NCBI RefSeq assembly: GCF_009363555.1
Contig: NZ_CP045373.1
Coordinates: 164,731 to 228,730 of the forward strand
Source: Sulfitobacter sp. THAF37
Lineage (GTDB): Bacteria > Pseudomonadota > Alphaproteobacteria > Rhodobacterales > Rhodobacteraceae
Length of the DNA: 64,000 nucleotides
Direction of reading: 5' to 3'
Shown: piece after piece, positions 57,448-64,000 of the stretch
Layout of the letters: each line of letters begins with the position of its first letter
How positions within the stretch are numbered: the first letter of the stretch is position 1
The notes under the pieces: generated by a model
The model's input: only the letters and a program-made list of their open reading frames with translations
What the model was told of the DNA's origin: nothing
Database searches by the model: none
Program-made: the position numbers and the translations under genes

Positions 57448-58230
57448 ATGACTGAGCTTATTCGCCTGGACAGGGATGGCCCTGTCGGAATCCTGCGGTT
57501 TCTTCAGCCGACAAAACGCAACCCTTACAGCATCGGGTTCGTCGAAGAACTAGTGGCGCTCCTGCGCGAAGCCGAACGGGACGCTACGATCCGTGTCGTT
57601 GTTATGACCGGTGGCGATCATTTCAGCAGCGGCGGCGATCTTGTCGGGTTTCAGTCTGAGATCGCGAAAGGCGCAAAGGCGACATCGGAAATGGTGGAGC
57701 TGGTTCACGATGGCGGACGCGCGGCCTATCTGTTTCGCAAACCTCTGATTTCCGCGGTATGCGGCGTGGCTTTTGGCGCGGGTTTAAGCCTGGCCTTGTC
57801 GGCGGACATTGTCGTTGCTGCCGAAGATGCCCGGCTGTGCGAAGTTTTTGCGCGCGTCGGCGGCTGTCCTGACACGGGATCAAGCTGGCTGCTTCAACAG
57901 CGTGCCGGTGCGGGGGTGGCGCGGATGCTGGTGCTCACGGGCCGCGAGATCGACGGACGCACCGCTAGGGACCTGCGCGTTGTCGAAGAATGCGTGCCGG
58001 CCAACCAGGTCGAGGTACGGGCGTTGGAAATTGCCCGCGAGATTGCAACGCACCCGATGTTTGGCGTTCAGACCGCCAAGCGTGTGATGCGCGCCGCAGC
58101 CGAGTGCAGCTATCTCGAGGCGCTGGATATCGAGCGCGATGCCCAAAGCGTTTTGCTGTGCGCGCATGACTTTCCCGAGGCGATGAAAGCGTTCTCGGAA
58201 AAAAGAACTCCAGAATTCAAAGACCGTTAG
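57448..58230 (+). CDS. Enoyl-CoA hydratase/isomerase family protein 2
   Basis: 260 residues. Crotonase motifs are GILRFLQPTKRNPYSIGFVE, MTGGDHFSSGGDLVGFQ (oxyanion loop 1) and SAVCGVAFGAGLSLALSADI (oxyanion loop 2), followed by LCEVFARVGGCPDTGSSWLL. The last segment resembles the PaaG/hydratase-isomerase type with Asp in place of the second Glu, which favours isomerisation or a specialised hydration. It follows hydratase 1 by 11 bp, and ETF beta follows after 42 bp, so one transcription unit is likely. Intact. Confidence 0.88.
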   Translation: MTELIRLDRDGPVGILRFLQPTKRNPYSIGFVEELVALLREAERDATIRVVVMTGGDHFSSGGDLVGFQSEIAKGAKATSEMVELVHDGGRAAYLFRKPLISAVCGVAFGAGLSLALSADIVVAAEDARLCEVFARVGGCPDTGSSWLLQQRAGAGVARMLVLTGREIDGRTARDLRVVEECVPANQVEVRALEIAREIATHPMFGVQTAKRVMRAAAECSYLEALDIERDAQSVLLCAHDFPEAMKAFSEKRTPEFKDR

Positions 58231-58272
58231 CTCGGTTGAAACCTTATCGCAAAACTCAAGGAGCCCACGCCA

Positions 58273-59031
58273 ATGAAGGTACTCGTGCCTGTGAAACGCG
58301 TGATCGACTACAACGTGAAGGTCCGCGTCAAGGCGGATGGCAGCGGTGTCGATCTCGCCAACGTTAAGATGTCGATGAACCCGTTCGACGAAATCGCCGT
58401 TGAAGAGGCGATCCGCCTGAAAGAGGCGGGAAAAGCCGAAGAGGTCGTCGCGGTATCCATCGGCGTCAAACAGGCGCAGGAAACCCTGCGCACCGCACTG
58501 GCCATGGGCGCCGACCGCGCCATCCTGGTCGTCGCAGCGGATGACGTGCACCAGGATATCGAGCCGCTGGCAGTGGCCAAGATCCTTGCCAAGGTCGTGG
58601 AAGAGGAACAGCCCGGTCTGGTTCTCTGCGGCAAGCAGGCGATCGACAACGACATGAATGCCACCGGCCAGATGCTGTCGGCGATCCTCGGTTGGAGCCA
58701 GGCGACCTTTGCCTCGGAAGTGGGCATCGATGGCGACAGCGCCGTCGTCACCCGCGAGGTCGATGGCGGCCTGCAGACCATCAAGGTCAAGATGCCGACC
58801 GTCGTTTCCGTCGACCTGCGCCTGAACGAACCGCGCTATGCGTCGCTGCCCAACATCATGAAGGCCAAGAAAAAGCCGCTGGATGAAAAGACCGCCGCCG
58901 ATTACGGCGTCGACGTCACCCCGCGCCTGACCGTGGTCAAGACGTCCGAGCCGGCCGAACGCGCCGCCGGTGAAATGGTTGGCTCGGTCGACGAGCTGGT
59001 TGCGAAACTCAAGGAAAAGGGGGCGGTGTGA
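58273..59031 (+). CDS. etfB: Electron transfer flavoprotein beta subunit
   Basis: 252 residues with AAGGAG upstream. ETF beta hallmarks are [39 protein letters not shown] and [20 protein letters not shown] (AMP/FAD region). [20 protein letters not shown] and the conserved end [17 protein letters not shown], which provides the recognition loop for dehydrogenases, complete the pattern. With EtfA it accepts electrons from the acyl-CoA dehydrogenases here and passes them to ETF:quinone oxidoreductase. Third codon positions are more uniformly G/C than in the flanking genes, hinting at a different origin, for example duplication of the chromosomal etf genes. Confidence 0.95.
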   Translation: MKVLVPVKRVIDYNVKVRVKADGSGVDLANVKMSMNPFDEIAVEEAIRLKEAGKAEEVVAVSIGVKQAQETLRTALAMGADRAILVVAADDVHQDIEPLAVAKILAKVVEEEQPGLVLCGKQAIDNDMNATGQMLSAILGWSQATFASEVGIDGDSAVVTREVDGGLQTIKVKMPTVVSVDLRLNEPRYASLPNIMKAKKKPLDEKTAADYGVDVTPRLTVVKTSEPAERAAGEMVGSVDELVAKLKEKGAV

Positions 59032-59957
59032 TGGCTGTTCTTCTTCTTGCCGAAGTCAACAATGGTGAACTGTCGATGGACGCGACCGCAAAGGCGGTCA
59101 CCGCGTCCAAGGCCCTGGGCGACGTGACGGTTCTGTGCGCCGGCGCATCCGCCGCCGACGCCGCGAAAGAAGCCGCGACAATTGATGGCGTGGCCAAGGT
59201 GCTGGTCGCCGAAGACCCCGCGCTGGGTCATCGCCTGGCGGAATCGACCGCCGACCTGATCGTGTCGCTGGCAGGCGATTACGATCACATCGTGGCGCCC
59301 GCCACCACCGACGCCAAGAACGTGCTGCCCCGCGTGGCCGCGCTGCTGGACGTGATGATGCTGACCGACGTCTCGGGCGTGGTCGATGCCGACACGTTCG
59401 AGCGCCCGATCTATGCAGGTAACGCGATCCAGACGGTGAAATCGGGCGACGCGAAAAAGGTCGTGTCCTTCCGCACCGCCAGCTTCGACGCGGCCGGCAC
59501 CGGTGGCTCGGCCGCCGTGGAAACCGTGGGCGGGGCCTCCGCTTCGGGCCTGTCGGAATGGGTCGAAGACAAGGTCGCCGAAAGCGACCGTCCCGAACTG
59601 ACCTCGGCCGGTATCGTGGTGTCGGGCGGCCGTGGCGTCGGCTCGGAAGACGATTTCGCGCTGATCGAGAAACTGGCCGACAAGCTGGGCGCCGCCGTTG
59701 GCGCATCCCGCGCCGCCGTCGACTCGGGCTTTGCACCGAACGACTGGCAGGTTGGCCAGACCGGCAAGGTGGTCGCGCCTGACCTGTATATTGCCGTCGG
59801 CATCTCGGGTGCGATCCAGCACCTTGCGGGCATGAAGGACAGCAAGATCATCGTCGCGATCAACAAGGACGAAGAGGCCCCGATCTTCCAGGTGGCCGAT
59901 TACGGTCTGGTCGCCGACCTGTTCGAAGCTGTGCCTGAACTGACCGACAAGCTGTAA
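59031..59957 (+). CDS. etfA: Electron transfer flavoprotein alpha subunit
   Basis: 308 residues from ATG 59031, sharing one base with the etfB stop (TGATG). The C-terminal FAD domain is complete: [59 protein letters not shown] and [20 protein letters not shown]. The N-terminal domain starts [20 protein letters not shown]. It is the FAD-holding subunit of the ETF dimer. A strong terminator follows 18 bp after the stop, ending the operon. Codon use is strongly GC3-rich like etfB. Confidence 0.95.
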   Translation: MAVLLLAEVNNGELSMDATAKAVTASKALGDVTVLCAGASAADAAKEAATIDGVAKVLVAEDPALGHRLAESTADLIVSLAGDYDHIVAPATTDAKNVLPRVAALLDVMMLTDVSGVVDADTFERPIYAGNAIQTVKSGDAKKVVSFRTASFDAAGTGGSAAVETVGGASASGLSEWVEDKVAESDRPELTSAGIVVSGGRGVGSEDDFALIEKLADKLGAAVGASRAAVDSGFAPNDWQVGQTGKVVAPDLYIAVGISGAIQHLAGMKDSKIIVAINKDEEAPIFQVADYGLVADLFEAVPELTDKL

Positions 59958-59975
59958 GTCCATTGCAAAAATTAC

Positions 59976-60007
59976 AAAAAGGCCCGCCTGTTTTGTCGGG
60001 CCTTTTT
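59976..60007 (+). terminator. Rho-independent terminator after etfA
   Basis: AAAAAGGCCCG (59976-59986) pairs with CGGGCCTTTTT (59997-60007) around a 10-nt loop, with the T-run inside the right arm. It could work in both directions, but no convergent gene is near. Confidence 0.9.
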
Positions 60008-60099
60008 GTACGAGCCGAATGGGCGGCGCGTTGATTGGAAAAATCCGGATGCGCACGGTCCGAAGCCGTGTGACGCTCCGTCAGAACGGCTCGGGTTCA

Positions 60100-60127
60100 T
60101 TGTCGAGAAAAAAACACTTGTTAGATT
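60100..60127 (+). promoter_or_regulatory. Promoter with partial TCTAAC-N4-GTTAGA operator before acyl-CoA dehydrogenase 2
   Basis: TTGTCG (60100-60105), 16 bp and TAGATT (60122-60127). The right half-site GTTAGA is perfect and the left is degenerate (AAAAACACTTGTTAGA at 60110-60125, 9 of 12 fixed positions). The -10/operator overlap is the same as at 47507. Confidence 0.45.
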
Positions 60128-60162
60128 TCCTCAATGCAAGCATGACTCGATAGGAATAAAAC

Positions 60163-61320
60163 ATGTCTCTGATCAAGAACTCCCCGAGTTGGGCAGTGGA
60201 TGAACACAAGATGTTCGCCGATAGTACACGCAGGCTTTTCGATGCAGAGATGGCTCCGAAGATTGAAAAATGGGCGGAGCAGGGAATTGTTGACCGCGAC
60301 TTCTGGAAAACAGTCGGTCAGCAGGGTGTCATGGGTGGCTCGATTGCCGAAGAATATGGTGGTTTCGGTGGCGGCATCGGGTTCGACGCGATTACCGTCT
60401 ACGAGCAGGGGCGCACCGGTGATACGGGTTGGGGCTATGGGATTCAGTCCATCGTAATCCATTATCTCAACGCATATGGCAGTGAGGAACAGAAGAAAAA
60501 GTGGTTGCCGAAACTGGTCAGCGGCGACAGCGTTGCGGCGATTGCCATGACCGAGCCTGGAACGGGCTCTGACCTCCAGAACGTACAAACCTATGCGGAA
60601 AAGGATGGCAACCACTACAAGATCAACGGTTCGAAGATCTTTATCACAAACGGGCACACGGCGGATCTCGTTGTTATCGTGGCAAAGACCGATCGCAACG
60701 CCGGCGCCAAGGGCGTTTCGTTGATCGTTCTGGAAACCGAGGGCGCCGAGGGCTTTCGCCGGGGACGGAACCTGAAGAAACTGGGTATGAAAGGTTCGGA
60801 TACTGCTGAGCTGTTCTTCGAGGATGTGCGCGTGCCCACGGCGAACCTGCTTGGTCCGGAAGAGGGGCAGGGGTTCTACCAGCTGATGAAGCAGCTGCCT
60901 TGGGAGCGGCTGATGATCGGCATTACCGCGCTCGGTTTTATTGATTTTGCGATCGATGAAACGGTGAAATATGTTCAGGACCGCAAGGCATTTGGAAGCC
61001 GGATCATGGACTTCCAGAATACACGCTTCAAACTGGCGGAATGCAAAACCAAGGCCGAATTGCTACGTTCTTTCGTAAATGACGGGCTCGCGCGTCTTGA
61101 AGCGGGCGAACTTGATGCGGCCACGGCTTCGATGGCGAAATGGTGGGGCAGCCAGACGCAGAACGAGGTCATGCATGAATGCCTGCAACTGCACGGCGGT
61201 TACGGTTTCATGATGGAATACCCCATCGCGCGACTTTATGCCGACAGCAGGGTCCAGATGATCTATGGCGGCACCAACGAGATCATGAAGGAACTGATCG
61301 CACGCTCGATGGATGTTTGA
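60163..61320 (+). CDS. Acyl-CoA dehydrogenase 2
   Basis: 385 residues. Typical acyl-CoA dehydrogenase: AIAMTEPGTGSDLQNVQTYA, YKINGSKIFITNGHTADLVV, KKLGMKGSDTAELFFEDVRV and the C-terminal LQLHGGYGFMMEYPIARLYA. It ends VQMIYGGTNEIMKELIARSM, with the catalytic-base Glu of the GTNE motif present, unlike the dehydrogenase at 46.3 kb. It introduces a double bond into an acyl-CoA and reduces ETF. It has its own promoter with an operator-like site after the etf terminator. Two CoA-transferase genes converge on it, with a 21-bp gap. Confidence 0.93.
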   Translation: MSLIKNSPSWAVDEHKMFADSTRRLFDAEMAPKIEKWAEQGIVDRDFWKTVGQQGVMGGSIAEEYGGFGGGIGFDAITVYEQGRTGDTGWGYGIQSIVIHYLNAYGSEEQKKKWLPKLVSGDSVAAIAMTEPGTGSDLQNVQTYAEKDGNHYKINGSKIFITNGHTADLVVIVAKTDRNAGAKGVSLIVLETEGAEGFRRGRNLKKLGMKGSDTAELFFEDVRVPTANLLGPEEGQGFYQLMKQLPWERLMIGITALGFIDFAIDETVKYVQDRKAFGSRIMDFQNTRFKLAECKTKAELLRSFVNDGLARLEAGELDAATASMAKWWGSQTQNEVMHECLQLHGGYGFMMEYPIARLYADSRVQMIYGGTNEIMKELIARSMDV

Positions 61321-61341
61321 TCCGTCCGGTGCCGGGTGGGG

Positions 61342-62508
61342 CTATTCCCTGCCCGGTCCCAGAATTTCGTCGCTGTGTTCCCCAAGTCGCGGGGCCGGGC
61401 GATGATCATGTCGCGCAGGGGTCGCCGAAAAGCGAGCCGGCGGGCGTGTCGTCCAGATCGCACCTTCGGTCGGGTGATCAATCCGTTGAAAGAACCCGGT
61501 TGCGGCAAGATGGGGATCGTTCGGCAAATCTGACAGGTTGCGCACTGGCATGGCGGGTATGTCGGCCTGCTCCATGAGGTCAAGCCACTCATCTGTGGTC
61601 CGGGTCAGCGCAATCTGCGCCACCATATCGTATACTGCGCCGATGTTGCGGCTTCGGGCATCCATGTCAGTGACCCAGACATGGTCGATCATGTCGTCGC
61701 GCCCGACCGCCTGAAAGAACCGCGCCCATTGCACGTTGGTGTAGGGCAGAATGGTGATGTAGCCATCTGCGGTCTGAACCGGACGCCGGTGCGGAACCAG
61801 CATGCGGGCATAGCCGAAATCCTGCGGAGTCTCCTCGAAGGTGGCGCCATCCATGTGTTCGGCCAGCAGGAAGGCGGCCAGCGTCTCAAACATCGGAACT
61901 TCGACATGCTGGGCCTGTCCCGTACGCTCGCGGTGGAACAGGGCGCCCATCACGGCATAGGCGGCGGTCACGCCGCCAAGCTTGTCGGCCAGAATTGTCG
62001 GGGCATAAGCGGGCGGTGCCTCGGGGTCGCGCAAGGTTGCCAGGCTGGCCAATCCCGACACCGACTGGACGGAATCGTCGAATGCTGGCTTGGCGGCATA
62101 GGGCCCGTCCTGTCCGAAACCGGTGGCGGATACCGTGATCAGGTTCGGGTTTTCCTGGCGCAGGGTTTCGGGATCCAAAGACAATCTGGCAAGCGCCGCA
62201 GGCCGGATGCTCGAAATCATCACATCGGCATCGATGAGCAGTTTGCGCAACTGATCGAGACCGGTTTGTGTTTTGAGGTCGAGTACGACACTGCGCTTGT
62301 TACGGTTGGTCCCCAGAAAAGCGGCCCCCATCAGCTTGTTGCGCGATGGCTGGACCTGGCGAAGAAGATCGCCCTCGGGGCCTTCCACCTTGATCACATC
62401 GGCCCCCAGATCGCCCAGCATCTGCGTCGCCAAAGGTCCGAAAACTACAGAAGTCAGATCGACGATCTTCACGTCTTGAAGGATCGCCGGATTGTTCTCA
62501 TCGGTCAT
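61342..62508 (-). CDS. CaiB/BaiF (family III) CoA-transferase 2
   Basis: 388 residues from ATG 62508 (GTG 62520 is an alternative). Family III blocks are DVKIVDLTSVVFGPLATQML, GADVIKVEGPEGDLLRQVQP, LNLKT-type KRSVVLDLKTQTGLDQLRKL and LIDADVMISSIRPAALARL. The catalytic Asp lies in PTILADKLGGVTAAYAVMG near residue 169. It is co-directional with CoA-transferase 3 upstream (30-bp gap), so both would be expressed from the operator-bearing promoter at 63.7 kb. The end is rich in His, Pro and Arg. Substrate unknown. Confidence 0.9.
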   Translation of the reverse strand: MTDENNPAILQDVKIVDLTSVVFGPLATQMLGDLGADVIKVEGPEGDLLRQVQPSRNKLMGAAFLGTNRNKRSVVLDLKTQTGLDQLRKLLIDADVMISSIRPAALARLSLDPETLRQENPNLITVSATGFGQDGPYAAKPAFDDSVQSVSGLASLATLRDPEAPPAYAPTILADKLGGVTAAYAVMGALFHRERTGQAQHVEVPMFETLAAFLLAEHMDGATFEETPQDFGYARMLVPHRRPVQTADGYITILPYTNVQWARFFQAVGRDDMIDHVWVTDMDARSRNIGAVYDMVAQIALTRTTDEWLDLMEQADIPAMPVRNLSDLPNDPHLAATGFFQRIDHPTEGAIWTTRPPARFSATPARHDHRPAPRLGEHSDEILGPGRE

Positions 62509-62538
62509 TTGATTGTCCACTTAGTTGCCTACCGTTTT

Positions 62539-63684
62539 TTATGAACAACGGCCGAACTCGGCGCGAAGGGCCTTGCCTTGCGCATCGAAGGCCGGGCAGG
62601 GGCCCAGTGCCGTTTCGCCGAGGCTGCGCCGGATCGGGGGGGTCGGGACGTTGATTTCACCGGAAGGCGTGCGAATTACGGACCGGTCAAGCTGGGGGTG
62701 ACCGGACAGGGTCGCCACGTCGTTCACCGCGCCCGAGGCAATGCCCGCAGCGTCAAGCCGCTTCAGCATCTCGGCGCGGTCATGCGAGGCGAACACGTCC
62801 TTGATGAGAACTTCGAGCGCGGGTTTGTTTTCAATTCGCGACGTGTTGTCATGGAACCGGGGGTCGGTTGCCAAAGCCGCATCGCCCAGTATGTGTTCAC
62901 AGAACCGTTGCCATTCGCCGTTGTGTTGCACGGTAATGACGACAAGCTGACCGTCCTTGCATTCATAGGCCCCGTACGGGCAAATGACCGTGTGGTTCAG
63001 TCCGACACGAGGTGTCGGCTTGCCAAGGTAATCGTGATACAGCAGTGGAACCGACATCCAGTCGGCCATCACATCAAACATTGCCACGGAAACGCCGCTG
63101 CCCTTGCCGGTGCGATCACGCCCGACAAGTGCTTCGCAGATTCCAGCATGGGCTGTCATACCGGTGGCGATATCGCAGACCGACACGCCCACCCGTCCTG
63201 GTCCGTCGGGTGTACCGGTCACTGATGCCAGACCGCTCTCGCATTGCACCAGAAGGTCATAGGCCTTGGCGTTGCGCATCGGGCCGTCTTCGCCATATCC
63301 GGTGATGTCGCAGGTCACTAGACGCGGGAAGCTCTCTCGCAGACTCGCGGAATCGAGCCCCAGCTTGGCCAGCGCGCCCGGCAGCAGGTTCTGAATAAAC
63401 ACATCTGCGTTTTCCAGCATCCTGAGCAGGATTTCACGGTCTTCGTCGGCTTTAATGTCCAAGGCGACCGATTCTTTGCCTCGGTTCAGCCATGTGAAAT
63501 AGGCGCTTTCACCGTTGGCGGCGGTATCGTAGGCGCGGGCGAAATCGCCTGCGCCCTTGCGTTCGATCTTGATCACGCGCGCGCCGGCGTCGGCCAGCCG
63601 CGAGGAGCAAAAAGGCGCAGCGACTGCCTGTTCCAGCGCAACGACGAGTTTGCCGGAAAGGGGGGCTAAGTCTGAACCTGACAT
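62539..63684 (-). CDS. CaiB/BaiF (family III) CoA-transferase 3
   Basis: 381 residues. Blocks are KLVVALEQAVAAPFCSSRLA, DAGARVIKIERKGAGDFARA and AYFTWLNRGKESVALDIKAD, then LLRMLENADVFIQNLLPGAL and the catalytic Asp in VSVCDIATGMTAHAGICEAL. It resembles the itaconate/mesaconate and succinyl-CoA:acid group of CaiB-type transferases more than CaiB itself, but specificity cannot be fixed. It is the first gene of a minus-strand pair whose promoter (TTGATA, 17 bp, TAGATT) overlaps a perfect TCTAACAATTGTTAGA palindrome. Confidence 0.9.
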   Translation of the reverse strand: MSGSDLAPLSGKLVVALEQAVAAPFCSSRLADAGARVIKIERKGAGDFARAYDTAANGESAYFTWLNRGKESVALDIKADEDREILLRMLENADVFIQNLLPGALAKLGLDSASLRESFPRLVTCDITGYGEDGPMRNAKAYDLLVQCESGLASVTGTPDGPGRVGVSVCDIATGMTAHAGICEALVGRDRTGKGSGVSVAMFDVMADWMSVPLLYHDYLGKPTPRVGLNHTVICPYGAYECKDGQLVVITVQHNGEWQRFCEHILGDAALATDPRFHDNTSRIENKPALEVLIKDVFASHDRAEMLKRLDAAGIASGAVNDVATLSGHPQLDRSVIRTPSGEINVPTPPIRRSLGETALGPCPAFDAQGKALRAEFGRCS

Positions 63685-63710
63685 GAGTTTCTCTCAATTG
63701 ATCCTGAAAG

Positions 63711-63750
63711 GTTGACTAAATCTAACAATTGTTAGAAAGATTATCAATAC
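63711..63750. promoter_or_regulatory. Divergent promoter region with perfect TCTAACAATTGTTAGA operator
   Basis: The 16-bp palindrome at 63720-63735 is perfect. On the minus strand TTGATA, a 17-bp spacer and TAGATT form a promoter for CoA-transferase 3, with operator and -10 overlapping exactly as at 47507. On the plus strand TTGACT (63711-63716) could be a -35 for the DUF35 gene, though its -10 is poor. Confidence 0.65.
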
Positions 63751-63788
63751 GCTTGAACAAAGACTGGGTCGCTTGAAGGAGAACGCCT

Positions 63789-64000
63789 ATGCAGGATGCC
63801 AAAGGACCAGACCAGCTTTTCCAACGCGCGCTGGCAGAGGGAGAGATCCTGCTGCCCAAGTGCGACGACTGCGGGGCCTATCACTTTTTCCCGCGAGTCC
63901 TGTGTCCACATTGTCATGGCGCCGCGATTTCGTGGAAGCAGGCCACCGGCAAGGGACGGGTCTACACCACAACCGTCGTGCGCCGCAGCCAAAACCGCGG
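63789..64000 (+). CDS. Zn-ribbon domain-containing OB-fold protein (DUF35), 3' end beyond window
   Basis: 70 residues are visible from ATG 63789 with AAGGAG 7 bp upstream; the gene runs off the right edge. A rubredoxin-like zinc ribbon is present (CDDCGAYHFFPRVLCPHC: two CxxC pairs), followed by the start of the OB fold (GKGRVYTTTVVRRSQNR). DUF35 proteins form complexes with SCP2-type thiolases or with acyl-CoA hydratases/aldolases in steroid, polyketide and branched-acid breakdown. A thiolase-like gene would be expected directly downstream. It shares the operator region of the divergent CoA-transferases, tying it to the same regulon. Confidence 0.85.
   Translation, partial: MQDAKGPDQLFQRALAEGEILLPKCDDCGAYHFFPRVLCPHCHGAAISWKQATGKGRVYTTTVVRRSQNR

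Noticed and set aside
58902..60056. 384-codon minus-strand frame opposite etfA
   Set aside because: Antisense shadow of a strongly GC3-biased gene; the etfA motifs on the plus strand are unambiguous.
1..64000. tRNA, rRNA, riboswitch and CRISPR arrays
   Set aside because: Looked for characteristic arms, repeats and conserved cores while reading; none was convincing in the window.

Overview
The window looks like part of a large plasmid or chromid of an alphaproteobacterium, most likely a member of the Rhodobacterales. The evidence is a complete repABC replication/partition operon (about 8.3-12.3 kb, minus strand) with its counter-transcribed RNA, a neighbouring tyrosine recombinase, the DUF1403-ScpB pair, DUF736 genes and a strawberry-notch/Toprim/ParB-like cluster of the kind carried by alphaproteobacterial plasmids, all in GC-rich sequence. 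Family assignments come from reading translated sequence, without database searches.

Layout. 1-5.5 kb: a probable defence/stress island with a membrane-anchored TerB_N protein cut by the left edge, a pRiA4b ORF-3-like protein, a type IV AbiEi/AbiEii toxin-antitoxin pair and a cyclase-fold-like protein. 5.6-12.8 kb: plasmid core (ScpB-like, DUF1403, integrase, repC, ctRNA, repB, repA, parS-like palindromes, DUF736). 13.4-27.4 kb: mostly minus-strand plasmid module with DUF2493, a Toprim/DUF7146-like protein, a 1465-residue methyltransferase-helicase of the strawberry-notch family, ParDE, several small conserved unknowns (DUF6915, DUF6878, DUF3768), a 723-residue ParB-like protein and a divergent DUF1612-like gene. 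Stem-loops punctuate most of its gaps. 27.5-31.0 kb: a compact, cargo-less TniA-TniB-TniQ transposon with recognisable ends and a frameshifted tniQ; it truncates a gene to its right. 31.4-34.7 kb: a Fic protein, a scarred region with inverted copies of two upstream segments (including a second DUF736) and remnants of another TniQ element.

34.7-38.6 kb: an electrophile/aromatic-stress cassette (GST, NmrA-like reductase, luciferase-domain protein, DODA dioxygenase, DoxX) divergent from an HxlR regulator. 38.8-44.3 kb: two TetR regulators, an RND adaptor and an RND pump. 44.3-45.0 kb: decayed amine oxidase and IS66 fragments mark a junction.

45.0-64.0 kb: a catabolic island for an unidentified carboxylic acid. 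It holds a complete branched-chain-amino-acid-type ABC importer (LivG, H, M, F and two substrate-binding proteins) with an acyl-CoA ligase embedded in the operon. It also has three CaiB/BaiF CoA-transferases, two acyl-CoA dehydrogenases, an SDR reductase, two enoyl-CoA hydratases, both ETF subunits and the start of a DUF35 Zn-ribbon/OB protein. The genes suggest uptake, CoA activation, dehydrogenation (electrons to ETF) and hydration. A palindrome of form TCTAAC-N4-GTTAGA lies at four promoters of this island, pointing to one shared repressor not encoded within the island as seen here.
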